Positions 34,805-43,292 of a stretch of 64,000 nt of DNA are shown piece after piece (position 1 is the first letter of the stretch; each line of letters starts with the position of its first letter). Origin of the DNA: Brevibacillus composti (GTDB lineage Bacteria; Bacillota; Bacilli; Brevibacillales; Brevibacillaceae); contig NZ_CP066308.1 of the NCBI RefSeq assembly GCF_016406105.1, positions 2,839,501 through 2,903,500 on the forward strand, given 5' to 3'. The position numbers and the translations under genes are program-made. The notes beneath the pieces were generated by a model, which saw only the letters and a program-made list of their open reading frames with translations, did no database searches and was not told where the DNA came from.

Positions 34805-36615
34805 GCGAGCGCTCCTTGGAGTTCGCGGGCCAGTCGGTACGCAATACGCTGGATGTCCGCTTCTTCTCTAACGGTCAAGCCGTTCACCGTAACGTTAACA
34901 GTGGGAGCACCGCCACGACCACCGCCGCCCGAATACTCCCGGTTTTCTTGCGCGGTCAAGACGCGTTCGCCTTTGTGAAGTCTCGCTTTTACGCCATCCC
35001 TAGGCACATACTCAATCCCATGGTAGAACGGTTTTTCTGGCCCTTCTTCGTCCGGAACCGACAACGTGAGCGGAGCGGGTACGAGTAACGCGCCAAACTT
35101 CGCAGGCATCGGCGGGCCGTGCATGACCGGCTTCTGCTTGTTGAGGAAGTCATACGCCTTCTTGTAGCCTTCGCTCACGTAATCCTTCGTCAATGCGACC
35201 GAATTAAGCGCTGGCATCCCGTGCAGAATCGCTTGACCGATTGGATTTTCCTTCATGCCGTCGAGAAATCCGGAGATCATCGACGATGCAATCTGACTGC
35301 CAATTCTGAGTCCGGCTTTTCCCATTTCCGGAGCCACTGTTTCCAGTCCGTCGAGGATTGTCTTCGTAACTCGTCCCGTCGCTTTTTCGAGTTGCTCGTT
35401 ACCCTTCCGGTCGTACCACTCCGAGAAGGACTTCGTAAGGTCTTCGATGATAAAGGCCACTTTAGCATGAATATCCGGCAGACTGTTAAACGTGGAATTG
35501 GAGAAGAAGTGACGGTCAAGGTAGTCCCAGGCTTTCTCTGCGGACGTTAGTAATCCGTCAAATCCTCCTGCCAATAGTCTCGCGCCACGTTCAGTAAAGG
35601 ACCTGAATCCCGGCCCTTCCAGCCACTTGTTCGCGTCAATAAGTAACGTCTTGATTTCCTCCAGGGCTCCCGTTCCCATCTTGGCGAGAGAAGCAGAGAC
35701 GTTGCTTTTGAACATGTCCCATTGAGCATTCGCAGTCTTATTGACTCGTGTCACAAATTGTTGCGTATACCCCATGTCATTGAGGACTTTATCGAGCGCA
35801 GTGATCTTTTTCTCTAGCGTGTCAGCTCCCTTGAAGGCTTTCTTTAACAAATTGCGAGGGATATCGAAACGGTCCTGGATACTCACAAGGTCGTCAGAGA
35901 GGGCTTCCCTTAAGGCATAGGCCGCCCCTTCTGCGCCCTGCAACGGTTTTGAAAGCGCCAGTCGTTCGGAAATATCGGTGAGTTTATCGATATGCTTGAG
36001 GTCCTTTGTCAGCGGCAAGTACGCTTTCCCCATCGTAAGGTAGTCGGATTCCGACAAGGTACTCGCCAGCCCCTTCTTGTAGAGCATATCGAAGAGGTCG
36101 GCCGCTTTTTTCTGATCGTTAACAAGCGCCTCTAGCGTGATTTTATCGGTCTCCATACGGGCGGCCCCGCCGATAGTGGCCGTCAGGAAAGAATCAGTCG
36201 CGCGATACAGCCCGTAGCCCGCCGCCAATCCGACAACCCCGCCGATGGCCGATTTCAGCCCGAGGACGGCCCCTTTAGCCCTTGCCGCGCCACCCGCGAT
36301 CCCGTCAAATGAATTGCTTACGTTCCTATTCGCTGATGAGAACCGGTTGAACTCCCCTCGTAAGCTACCGGTGGTATCACGGAAAGCTGTCATTGAACGC
36401 TTCAAGAGGCCCACAGTATTGTCTGTAGTTAGAAATGACTTTTTCAGAGCTTCCGTAGATTTTCCAGTAAGGTCTTGAATATCCGTAGTCTTTGCAAGCA
36501 TCCTACTCAACTGGCTTAAAGATTGATCCATTTTGTTTATTTGTGAAGTTGCACGTTTCGTCGGCGCGGTCATGTTATCGATCAACTTTAGCCGGGCCGT
36601 TAAATCGTATGCCAT
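34801..36615 (-). CDS. Phage tail tape measure protein (short)
   Basis: This 604-aa protein starts MAYDLTARLKLIDNMTAPTK, the usual opening of tape measure proteins. It has a coiled-coil N-terminal third, a hydrophobic AGYGLYRATDSFLTATIGGA segment, a long helical centre and the typical end RLHKGERVLTAQENREY with a Gly-rich patch and NVTVNGLTVREEADIQRIAY. Tape measure length sets tail length, so it implies a fairly short tail. The start at 36615 has an AGGTG site and overlaps the upstream gene by 41 bases. Confidence 0.85.
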   Translation of the reverse strand: MAYDLTARLKLIDNMTAPTKRATSQINKMDQSLSQLSRMLAKTTDIQDLTGKSTEALKKSFLTTDNTVGLLKRSMTAFRDTTGSLRGEFNRFSSANRNVSNSFDGIAGGAARAKGAVLGLKSAIGGVVGLAAGYGLYRATDSFLTATIGGAARMETDKITLEALVNDQKKAADLFDMLYKKGLASTLSESDYLTMGKAYLPLTKDLKHIDKLTDISERLALSKPLQGAEGAAYALREALSDDLVSIQDRFDIPRNLLKKAFKGADTLEKKITALDKVLNDMGYTQQFVTRVNKTANAQWDMFKSNVSASLAKMGTGALEEIKTLLIDANKWLEGPGFRSFTERGARLLAGGFDGLLTSAEKAWDYLDRHFFSNSTFNSLPDIHAKVAFIIEDLTKSFSEWYDRKGNEQLEKATGRVTKTILDGLETVAPEMGKAGLRIGSQIASSMISGFLDGMKENPIGQAILHGMPALNSVALTKDYVSEGYKKAYDFLNKQKPVMHGPPMPAKFGALLVPAPLTLSVPDEEGPEKPFYHGIEYVPRDGVKARLHKGERVLTAQENREYSGGGGRGGAPTVNVTVNGLTVREEADIQRIAYRLARELQGALA

Positions 36616-36961
36616 ATTTTTCACCTGCCTTTCGATAGACATCCGCTTCAATCCGCTCGTCCGCCCGGCCAATCGCAAGCAACGCCTTCAATATCGACTC
36701 GCGAACCTTCCGTACAGGCCGAGCATGCTCCGGGTACTGTTTCCGCAATGCTGCCAGCCGTTCGGCTCCTCGATAGACTTCGGCTAGCTTCTGCCCATAT
36801 AGCGAAAGGTTTTCGTCATCCTGGCGTTTTAGGTAGGCCGCCAGCTTGCGGAGATTTCGGAAGTCCGACGGCTGAAACTCCGCCATTCCGTTCAAAGAGC
36901 TGTCTAGGCGGTCGAGCTCCGCACTTGCAGCCGCGATGAGTTGGTTGATATCGGCACTCAC
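36575..36961 (-). CDS. Hypothetical protein between terS-like and tape measure genes
   Basis: This 128-aa helical protein (MSADINQLIAAASAELDRLD at the start, IRFNGPAKVDR at the end) sits where tail assembly chaperones lie in phages, directly upstream of and overlapping the tape measure gene. I do not recognise its sequence, and I see no programmed frameshift site. The GTG at 36961 has GGAGG 7 bases upstream. Confidence 0.6.
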   Translation of the reverse strand: MSADINQLIAAASAELDRLDSSLNGMAEFQPSDFRNLRKLAAYLKRQDDENLSLYGQKLAEVYRGAERLAALRKQYPEHARPVRKVRESILKALLAIGRADERIEADVYRKAGEKYGIRFNGPAKVDR

Positions 36962-36963
36962 CG

Positions 36964-37404
36964 TCACTCCTCCCCGTTCACCATTTCGGCCAATTTCCGA
37001 ATCTCGGCCGCGATCTCCGCGTCGGACTTACGCGGTAACTTCGATTCGCTCTCATTTTCGTACAGATGGCGCTCGGTAATTTCGCCTTGGAGCTTGTACC
37101 ACAACTCGATAGCTTTGATCCTGGGTTCCGGCATACGGATGAGTTTCAGCAGAGCCGAATCGACTTCGCTGCTATAGGCGTGGAGCTTATCGCGCGATAC
37201 CATGCGGTGGTATTCATTGAACTCCGGGTTCTTCATCCACTCGTACAGCGTCGATTTTGCGATGCCAATTTCTTCGGCTAGTTGGTCTTTGGTCATTTTT
37301 TTGCCCTCGGACAGTTCGCAAAACTCATTCGCTACGAGCAACTGCGCCGCCCGCCGTTGCTGGTCGGTTAGTCCACGCCCCACGTCGGATCGTCGTTTTG
37401 TCAT
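36964..37404 (-). CDS. Probable phage terminase small subunit (phBC6A51 HTH type)
   Basis: This 146-aa protein has a helix-turn-helix near residues 40-60 (MTKDQLAEEIGIAKSTLYEW) and a C-terminal helical region, like phBC6A51-family small terminases that recognise pac sites. No large terminase gene is present in the element. PICIs of Gram-positives often carry only the small subunit to redirect a helper's packaging motor. GGAG lies 8 bases before the ATG at 37404. A general DNA-binding protein remains possible. Confidence 0.6.
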   Translation of the reverse strand: MTKRRSDVGRGLTDQQRRAAQLLVANEFCELSEGKKMTKDQLAEEIGIAKSTLYEWMKNPEFNEYHRMVSRDKLHAYSSEVDSALLKLIRMPEPRIKAIELWYKLQGEITERHLYENESESKLPRKSDAEIAAEIRKLAEMVNGEE

Positions 37405-37416
37405 ACCCATCTCTCC

Positions 37417-38007
37417 TTATATCAGGTGTTCAATCTCGCGGTAACGACGCCATGCGGCGTCTAGTAACGCTTGGTACGCTTCGGGATCGTTTTTTAAGCG
37501 TTCGACCTCCGCTTTTATCGCGGCTTCTTGGACGTATGGTGGCTCCTCGCTCTTGTGGTTGATTCCGTCCTTCCACGGCGACCGGTTTATATTCCGGACA
37601 AAGTGGTTAAGCATCCGCATTTCCCGCCTGGTGTCGATCTCATCCTCGCGTCCTTCCTCGATAGCCTCGTTGATTTTGTCCATCGTATGCAGGGCTCTCT
37701 TCACGCTACTACCGATCAGCCCGACGTTAACCCCGACGCTCATGCTCGCCAGCTTCGCCGTCTCCCGGTACTTCTCTAATCTTGAAGTGTCCACGCGAAC
37801 TAGCGATCCGGCAGCGATAACGGCCGCATACTGCACCGCGATCTTGTAGAACGGGGCCAACTCTTCGGCCAGGATGATGCCGAGCGGAATGGGTACGAAA
37901 TTCTCCGGAGGCTCCGGCGGCTTCCCTTCCGCGATCCGAGCGGCCGCGACCCGTTGCCTCAGTTCCTCCGTCCTAGCCCGAATATCTTCGATTGATTCGA
38001 ACGCCAT
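37417..38007 (-). CDS. Hypothetical protein, helical (196 aa)
   Basis: The product starts MAFESIEDIRARTEELRQRV and ends RRYREIEHLI. It is mostly helical, with a mildly hydrophobic centre (FYKIAVQYAAVIAAGSLVRV). I do not recognise it. Its start overlaps the stop of the tiny membrane protein upstream, so translation is likely coupled. Confidence 0.6.
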   Translation of the reverse strand: MAFESIEDIRARTEELRQRVAAARIAEGKPPEPPENFVPIPLGIILAEELAPFYKIAVQYAAVIAAGSLVRVDTSRLEKYRETAKLASMSVGVNVGLIGSSVKRALHTMDKINEAIEEGREDEIDTRREMRMLNHFVRNINRSPWKDGINHKSEEPPYVQEAAIKAEVERLKNDPEAYQALLDAAWRRYREIEHLI

Positions 38008-38117
38008 CATTCACCCTCCCTCAGTCGGTTCCATAACGTCACGCCCACGGTGGCCGCCATTAAAAATCCGGCCATCATGCCCGCGAAGAATGCGGCCGGT
38101 ATCAGTGCGATTTCCAT
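38007..38117 (-). CDS. Tiny membrane protein (36 aa)
   Basis: The ORF MEIALIPAAFFAGMMAGFLM then AATVGVTLWNRLREGE has GGAGG 6 bases upstream and one membrane helix. Its TGA overlaps the ATGATG start of the next gene. It resembles small phage membrane proteins such as holin-like peptides only in size. Confidence 0.6.
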   Translation of the reverse strand: MEIALIPAAFFAGMMAGFLMAATVGVTLWNRLREGE

Positions 38118-38170
38118 TCGTTCGCCTCCGTAAAAAAGTAAAGCGCCGCCCGTTTGGACGACGCTCAGAC

Positions 38171-38422
38171 CTATTCGTATCGATTACCGAGTACATCGCG
38201 TATATGGACATAATCGAGATACCTTTGCTTCATTTTGACGTATCTGGCTGCGTCCTCTGGATTCTTCGTTTTTAATGCTTGATCGTGCATCGCTGCTAAT
38301 TGACCGACGTTTAACCTCTCGCCGTCTACAGAAACAGTCTCCAGGTCAATTCCAGTAGTCATTTCTACTACTACTGTGTCGCTATCAATAAAGGTTTTAT
38401 TATCAATCGTACAAATTCTCAC
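38171..38422 (-). CDS. Hypothetical 83-aa protein
   Basis: A GTG start with GAGGAGGAG upstream opens an 83-aa ORF: MRICTIDNKTFIDSDTVVVE to RDVLGNRYE. It has a beta-rich first half and a helical second half with LAAMHDQALKTKNPEDAARY. I do not recognise it. Confidence 0.6.
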   Translation of the reverse strand: MRICTIDNKTFIDSDTVVVEMTTGIDLETVSVDGERLNVGQLAAMHDQALKTKNPEDAARYVKMKQRYLDYVHIRDVLGNRYE

Positions 38423-38464
38423 TGTTTCTCCTCCTCGGAAAGTGAAATGAATAAAGACGCCGGA

Positions 38465-39364
38465 TTACTCCGACGCCTGACTTCCTGCTCTCAATTGTTC
38501 GATAGTGCGAGTCATACTACGCCATCTTTCGGCAAACTCGCGCTGCTCTTTTTCGCGTTGCTCCTCCGCCGCTCTGGCTGCTTTAGCTTGTGGAGTATCT
38601 TCTGGATGAACGTAGTCATCCGGCTTCAAATCCGGTTTGTCAGCGAAAAATTCTTCCGGCTTGTTCAAATAGCTGGCGTATTCCCTTCCCAGAGTTTCCG
38701 TCATGCTTTCAACTACTAATCCGGAAAAGAGAGAGCCCCTTTCGATCATCGAATCAGCGAGATCCAAAATTTGTCTTGCTTCCCTCGCGTCATCACTCAG
38801 AGAAATTTGATCTAGTCGTTCAAACATATCGCCGAGGATCGCCCTGTATTTCGCACTTTCTGTTCCTGCCGATTCCAAGATAGGGGAGGCGATTTGCTGG
38901 AACTCGTCACGAACGCGAAATGCGAAATATCTATCGTCTGCTGATTTCACATGTTTTTGAATAAACGCTTCGACTTTCTGTTTGGCTGTTTCTGCGCGAC
39001 TGGTAAGCATCAGCTCGGTCTTTAATGCCTTTAACTCGTCCTCGAACCTCTCCAACTTTACGGCATCGGGCTTCTTAGCTTTTGCGTATACGATTGCGTC
39101 AGCGCCTTCTTTAGCTTTTCTCAGCTCCTCCATATATACTTGTTTCAGTTTGTATGCGTCCTGCAAAAACTCGATCCCGTGTTTTTGTTTTAACGCGGCC
39201 ACGGCTTTAGTTCTTCCAATTTCTGACAACTCGCGATTCCTCATAATTTCGCCCATTTCGGCTTGGACCTTTCTTTTCCGTTCCAACGCCTCCGAGGCTG
39301 TGAGCGATTCAGCGATACGTGCCTTATCAATGTGCGAGCGAATTTGTTGAATAGTTTTTGCCAT
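38465..39364 (-). CDS. Coiled-coil hypothetical protein (299 aa)
   Basis: The protein starts MAKTIQQIRSHIDKARIAES and is almost wholly helical and highly charged, with long coiled-coil stretches and an acidic/Ala-rich tail (EEQREKEQREFAERWRSM). GGAGGAG precedes the ATG. A scaffolding-type or regulatory role could be imagined, but I see no signature. Confidence 0.6.
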   Translation of the reverse strand: MAKTIQQIRSHIDKARIAESLTASEALERKRKVQAEMGEIMRNRELSEIGRTKAVAALKQKHGIEFLQDAYKLKQVYMEELRKAKEGADAIVYAKAKKPDAVKLERFEDELKALKTELMLTSRAETAKQKVEAFIQKHVKSADDRYFAFRVRDEFQQIASPILESAGTESAKYRAILGDMFERLDQISLSDDAREARQILDLADSMIERGSLFSGLVVESMTETLGREYASYLNKPEEFFADKPDLKPDDYVHPEDTPQAKAARAAEEQREKEQREFAERWRSMTRTIEQLRAGSQASE

Positions 39365-39400
39365 ATAGAATCTCCTCCAAAAATTGATTTTGTTTCAGTA

Positions 39401-39856
39401 TTAAATCAGCGCCACAACCGTACGCATCTCCGGCTCATCGACCGGCCCCGAAATCCCATCGCGAATCAACCCCGCCAACTGGCGGACGGCCTGGCGGATT
39501 TCCGCCCGCTTTATGTCGATGGTCACATCGTTACCGTACCGGACGGCCCCGCGCAGGATCACCGTTGCAATGCGGAGGTCGGCTGCGATAGAGAGATACC
39601 GGGCGCAAAGCAGCCGTTCCCGGCTCCCGGAGTCATCGTAAGAAACTCGCGGCATGTGACCGGTGACGTCCGGCTTCCTCTCCGGCCTGGCCGGTTTGAG
39701 ACGGTGCCAGCGCTTGCGAAACTCGTCCTCGTAATCACGGAAGGTATCCGCGATCATGCCGGACTGACGCGGGAACTCGTTGCGTAACCGTTCGTCATCG
39801 TTAACCATCGTGTATAGACGTTGTGCCTCCGCTAGTAGTGCGCGCGCCTGCTTCAT
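39401..39856 (-). CDS. Hypothetical 151-aa protein
   Basis: The protein MKQARALLAEAQRLYTMVND to PEMRTVVALI is helical and Arg-rich. Its ATG overlaps the stop of the cold-shock-domain gene by four bases, so the two are coupled. I do not recognise it. Confidence 0.6.
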   Translation of the reverse strand: MKQARALLAEAQRLYTMVNDDERLRNEFPRQSGMIADTFRDYEDEFRKRWHRLKPARPERKPDVTGHMPRVSYDDSGSRERLLCARYLSIAADLRIATVILRGAVRYGNDVTIDIKRAEIRQAVRQLAGLIRDGISGPVDEPEMRTVVALI

Positions 39857-40194
39857 CGGATCACCTTCACGTTGACGGCTTCCGGACTCTTGCCGCCTTC
39901 CTTCACGTCAAAGCAGATACGCGAGCCGGAACGGAGCTCTCCGCTGATTACGTTTCGCGCATGGACGAATACGCCACATACGGTAAAGCCGAATCCCTTC
40001 GCGTCGTTGAACCATTTCATCTTTCCGCAGCGCTGGCCGTTGGCTGGCGGCTGTTTCGGCTCATGGCGCGGACTTACGAATCCGGTCGACTCGATCTCCG
40101 GGAAGTAGTCCGGTTGGTCCCACGTCGATACGCGTACCCTTCCGGTGGCGCGTTCCTCAAACGACGGTGCTCGTTCGGCTACTTGCTGGCTCAC
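39853..40194 (-). CDS. Cold-shock-domain protein with N-terminal extension
   Basis: This 113-aa protein ends in a cold-shock domain (about 55-113) with GKMKWFNDAKGFGFTVCG (RNP1 KGFGF) and VFVHARNV (RNP2), so it should bind single-stranded RNA or DNA. The first 50 residues, with Arg and Pro, are an extra extension not seen in CspA-type proteins. It starts with GTG, AAAGGAG upstream. Phages and satellites carry such proteins occasionally. Confidence 0.75.
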   Translation of the reverse strand: MSQQVAERAPSFEERATGRVRVSTWDQPDYFPEIESTGFVSPRHEPKQPPANGQRCGKMKWFNDAKGFGFTVCGVFVHARNVISGELRSGSRICFDVKEGGKSPEAVNVKVIR

Positions 40195-40349
40195 TCTAAC
40201 CTCTCCTTTTTAGGTGTGTATTTGGTACGCAAAACGTCGATTTCGCCCTATTTCCGCCTCGTTTCCGAAGGCATCCGATAGACGGGAAAGGGAACGTATC
40301 CCCGCGCCTCTAAACCGCCAAAATTGCTTGTTTGCGTATACGTTTCGGA

Positions 40350-40565
40350 CTATTCGCGTGCAACATCCACGCCGAGTATCCGGCGCATCGACCGCTTCCT
40401 CTGATTTGGTACGCGATACTGGACCGCGATCCGCTTGCCTGCGCGGTAATACCGGGCCATTGGCTCAATGTCGCTGTAGTAGCGGCGGATTCGCGCCATA
40501 ATGCCGGTGTCTTCGGTGTAGGCAGCGAGATAGTCCGGGTCCAGGCGCCAAAGGGCGTTGTTCAT
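40350..40565 (-). CDS. Hypothetical 71-aa basic protein
   Basis: The ORF MNNALWRLDPDYLAAYTEDT to MRRILGVDVARE is basic in its second half. The ribosome binding site is weak (AAGAG abutting, GAGGTG farther up). The 155-base gap downstream (40195-40349) holds no visible feature. Confidence 0.45.
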   Translation of the reverse strand: MNNALWRLDPDYLAAYTEDTGIMARIRRYYSDIEPMARYYRAGKRIAVQYRVPNQRKRSMRRILGVDVARE

Positions 40566-40645
40566 CTCTTGACTTTTTCACCTCGTTTGACGTAAAATGA
40601 TGATGGGTTTTTATTGCCAAAAACTATAATTGAGTCAAAAATAAA

Positions 40646-40858
40646 CTAAGCGGGAAGTTCCCGGATTTCTCGTATGCGCTCGGGTGTGAGTCCAAACGCG
40701 GCTACTATCCGAATTGCCAGGCCACGGCTGACGTCCTTCCTGTTCCTCTCAATCCCGCTAATCATCGAGTGATGCACTCCGATCTTGCTCGCAAACTGTT
40801 CTTGCGTCATTCTCTCTAAAGCCCGCAACTTGATCACAATTTCACGGTCAATAACCAT
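40646..40858 (-). CDS. XRE-family helix-turn-helix regulator (70 aa)
   Basis: This is a minimal Cro/CI-type domain: VIKLRALERMTQEQFASKIG then VHHSMISGIERNRKDVSRGL. GGAGG lies 7 bases before the ATG at 40858. It follows the CGNR-like gene on the same strand. Confidence 0.8.
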   Translation of the reverse strand: MVIDREIVIKLRALERMTQEQFASKIGVHHSMISGIERNRKDVSRGLAIRIVAAFGLTPERIREIRELPA

Positions 40859-40937
40859 CCTTCTCCCTCCGTCTTGATTTTTTCTTTTTTCTGCGACTAC
40901 ATAGGCAAAATAAATAGCCTGTGTAGCCCTTCCCCAC

Positions 40938-41864
40938 CTATATAGCATGGTTGTCCAGACTGTGGCGATGATTGCGATAGTTCTGCCATTCCCGCGCCCG
41001 CATCCATTCCGCCGTCACGTCCCGGACATTGTACGTTACGATCTTGCCCGGCTCCTCCGCCTCCCGCCACATCCCCCTGGCTCGCGGCCTATGTCGTTTG
41101 CCCTCGTACTCCGACTCCGGAACCCATTTCAGCGCCCGCCACCCGTTCCTCTTGCCGCGCTCCATCTTCGCGTCCTTCGTCGGCGTTTCCGAATAGTGCG
41201 GAATCTCCCGCAGTTCCACCGGACTATAGAACGGGTATTCGAGCATATGGCGCTCCTGGTCCCGCCTTGTGCGCGGATCGCCCGTTCGCTGGATTCGCTT
41301 CCGTATCTTATCTCGGTATCGGGCGCATTCATCGCTACACGTTTTCCCCATATTGTTCCGACTTCTATCAAGGAAAAACCATTCACAGCCTTCGCAACGC
41401 TTAACCCGGCGGCGATTACGCGGCCCGATCCGTAAGTGCCCGTAATGGCGCAAGACCACAAAGTCGGCGGCGCCTGACCCGATGTACGGCCGCTCCTCCG
41501 CCGCGTATTCGTCCGGCACCCTCGTTTGTTTGAGGCCGCGCGCGTGATCCTCCGCCAGTATGTAGTCCGCCAGGTGGTCGAGCAGGGACGGGACTGAGGG
41601 GCGACCGTCAATGAGCGTATGAGCCGACGTGCTGACCGCAAGAAGCGGCTTGTCCGTGACTCGTTCCCACCGATCCTCTGCCTTAACGTGTTCGAGCTGC
41701 GCCCACTCTTCCCCGGCGAGGTCATCCGTTATCTGGCGGACGAGTCCGATGCGGGAGGCGAGCGGCGTTTCCGAGTGCTTGCGGTAGTGTGCGCGCTTGT
41801 GGTTCGGGAAGCCCCGGCGGGCGATGGCGGTGAGCCCTGCGTGTTGAATCGCTTGTTTATTCAA
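40938..41864 (-). CDS. CGNR-like zinc finger protein
   Basis: This 308-aa protein has, near residues 155-195, KRCEGCEWFFLDRSRNN then KTCSDECARYRDKIRKRIQR, which matches the C-terminal CGNR zinc finger pattern with four Cys. The rest is not recognised; the C-terminal third is rich in Arg and Trp. It probably binds nucleic acid. A TTG start with GGAGGTCGTGGC upstream opens it. Confidence 0.6.
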   Translation of the reverse strand: MNKQAIQHAGLTAIARRGFPNHKRAHYRKHSETPLASRIGLVRQITDDLAGEEWAQLEHVKAEDRWERVTDKPLLAVSTSAHTLIDGRPSVPSLLDHLADYILAEDHARGLKQTRVPDEYAAEERPYIGSGAADFVVLRHYGHLRIGPRNRRRVKRCEGCEWFFLDRSRNNMGKTCSDECARYRDKIRKRIQRTGDPRTRRDQERHMLEYPFYSPVELREIPHYSETPTKDAKMERGKRNGWRALKWVPESEYEGKRHRPRARGMWREAEEPGKIVTYNVRDVTAEWMRAREWQNYRNHRHSLDNHAI

Positions 41865-42037
41865 GCCACGACCTCCTTCGTAGCCATGTGACGCCGACGT
41901 CGCCCGGCTATCATGGTTATTGGTTTCATTCTTCTACGCGAATAACATATCGTATATCCTTTACCGCGCAATTCCTTTCTCGCGTATACTCTTTTATTTA
42001 TGAGGAGCGTTCGCGAGTGAAGGCATTTATGCCGTAA

Positions 42038-42118
42038 TGAGCGATATCAGTATGGTTCTCGTTATAATGGCTATGGTTCTCGTTATAATGGCTCTTGTTT
42101 AAAGATGGTTCTTGTTAA
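42038..42118. repeat. Iteron-like array 1 beside winged-helix gene 1
   Basis: After TGAGCGATATC (42038-42048) come repeats of ATGG(T/C)TCT(C/T)GTT with ATGG at 42052, 42067, 42073, 42088 and 42105, giving 15-21 base spacing. The same TGAGCGATATC plus repeats occur at 44374-44434 after winged-helix gene 2. This is a candidate replication origin or autoregulatory site. The rest of the 41865-42037 gap shows nothing. Confidence 0.6.
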
Positions 42119-42153
42119 CGTGACTAGTAACCACGTGACGCTTACCTCGTGAC
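42118..42153. repeat. Second iteron set, (A/T)CGTGAC
   Basis: Three copies of (A/T)CGTGAC start at 42118, 42133 and 42147, with spacing 15 and 14. They adjoin array 1 and run up to the stop of winged-helix gene 1. Confidence 0.5.
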
Positions 42154-42155
42154 GT

Positions 42156-42515
42156 TTAGCTACTGTTTCGTTCCTTATTCCCGAATTGCAGCTCAGATTC
42201 GGGCGCGATGGTATACACGTTATTTGCCCACGTTCCGGGACCCGGTTCTCTCCGCCTCCGCACGCTGACTATCGGCTTTCCATTCCACCTGTATTTAACA
42301 AGTCGACTGACGCGGCGACTAGCGCTTTCCCGCGTGATCCCTAGCCTTGCCGCTATCGACTCCATCGACGGATAGCACTCGCCATTTTCGTCCATGTAGG
42401 CGGCCAGGACGCAGAGGGTTTGCCACCTCTCCGCGCCCATGTCCGCGATGAGTCCGGAATGTATCGCGTCAACGTACGTTTTATAGAAAATCCGCGTTTC
42501 CTTTTGTTCGTCCAT
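42156..42515 (-). CDS. Winged-helix protein 1, possible replication initiator
   Basis: This 119-aa protein has KETRIFYKTYVDAIHSGLIA, MDENGECYPSMESIAARLGI and VSRLVKYRWNGKPIV, the layout of the initiator N-terminal winged helix of RepA_N-like proteins. A paralogue lies at 44435-44887. Iteron-like repeats lie just past its 3' end. ATG at 42515 has AGGAG 9 bases upstream. A repressor role is the main alternative. Confidence 0.6.
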   Translation of the reverse strand: MDEQKETRIFYKTYVDAIHSGLIADMGAERWQTLCVLAAYMDENGECYPSMESIAARLGITRESASRRVSRLVKYRWNGKPIVSVRRRREPGPGTWANNVYTIAPESELQFGNKERNSS

Positions 42516-42543
42516 TTCCCGCAACTCCTCCGTCCTAATTCGT

Positions 42544-42620
42544 GATATAATCGTCGTACAATCGTTTATTTACCGTAGGAGCACGCCGCCAGCCCGCCAG
42601 CTTACGGCGTGGTTTTTTTT
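42544..42620 (+). ncRNA. Candidate short plus-strand RNA
   Basis: An extended -10 TGATATAAT (42543-42551) is followed 30 bases on by a perfect CACGCCG/CGGCGTG stem and eight Us (42582-42620). This predicts a transcript of roughly 60 bases, divergent from winged-helix gene 1. The terminator has a U-run only on the plus side. Confidence 0.45.
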
Positions 42621-42624
42621 CGTT

Positions 42625-43167
42625 TTACGAGGCAAGAATTTCTATTTTTTCCGCTTGCAATTTCTCGTTCAACTCCTGACGTAAGTCAATAAAATCATCG
42701 TAAGCCTTTTGTGCTTTCGTTAGTAATCTCATTAAGTTAGCTTTCCGCCCCTGCCTTAGTTTAGCATCGACTTGGAAAATGGCGAGTTGGGCTTTATCGA
42801 AAGAGTCCGCTCGGGAAATTAATCTCCTCTTTAAACGGGAGTCTGTCAACCTTTCGGCTATTTCCTTCATCATTAACATCTTGTGCTGGATGTTGTGAGA
42901 TGCGCGATAGAACTCTTGAAGTCTTTTGCTAAAAGCATCTTCGTCGTCAGGGCTAATTTCAGCCATACACCTGAACGCGATCAATTGGTGTGTGTATTGA
43001 GCCGCTGCCGCAATCATCGTAGTAAGTAGCAGATCATACGTATCATACCTCGTTGTATCTAAACCCAAATGCTCTGCCCTGGCAGTGACGAAATTTCGTT
43101 CGGTCTCCAAGCGTTGCATTGCTTTTAATAGAGGTGAAAATGGACTCGCTTGATTATGGCTACTCAT
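42625..43167 (-). CDS. Hypothetical helical protein (180 aa)
   Basis: The product starts MSSHNQASPFSPLLKAMQRL and is helical, with MLMMKEIAERLTDSRLKRRL and a charged end KLQAEKIEILAS. I start at 43167 because GGGAGAG lies upstream; the frame stays open to 43290. It is divergent from the XRE gene at 43378 and shares its operator region. Not recognised. Confidence 0.6.
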   Translation of the reverse strand: MSSHNQASPFSPLLKAMQRLETERNFVTARAEHLGLDTTRYDTYDLLLTTMIAAAAQYTHQLIAFRCMAEISPDDEDAFSKRLQEFYRASHNIQHKMLMMKEIAERLTDSRLKRRLISRADSFDKAQLAIFQVDAKLRQGRKANLMRLLTKAQKAYDDFIDLRQELNEKLQAEKIEILAS

Positions 43168-43292
43168 TTCAACATCTCTCCCATATCGTTTATTTTTGCT
43201 TGCCTTTAGCTCGTCCGACCGATCACTTCCGTTCACATGGCTGATCGCCTCCAAATGGGGAATCTCTTTCCAAAACCAATAATAACGCATAA

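Noticed and set aside
36575-36615. Programmed frameshift of the G/GT tail-chaperone type before the tape measure gene
   Set aside because: There is no slippery heptamer; the 41-base overlap is an ordinary gene overlap.
38011-38211. 66-codon Arg-rich minus-strand frame
   Set aside because: A better 36-aa membrane ORF with GGAGG at 38007-38117 explains the region.
42038-42118. CRISPR array
   Set aside because: Repeats are short, degenerate and without unique spacers of constant length; no cas genes lie nearby.
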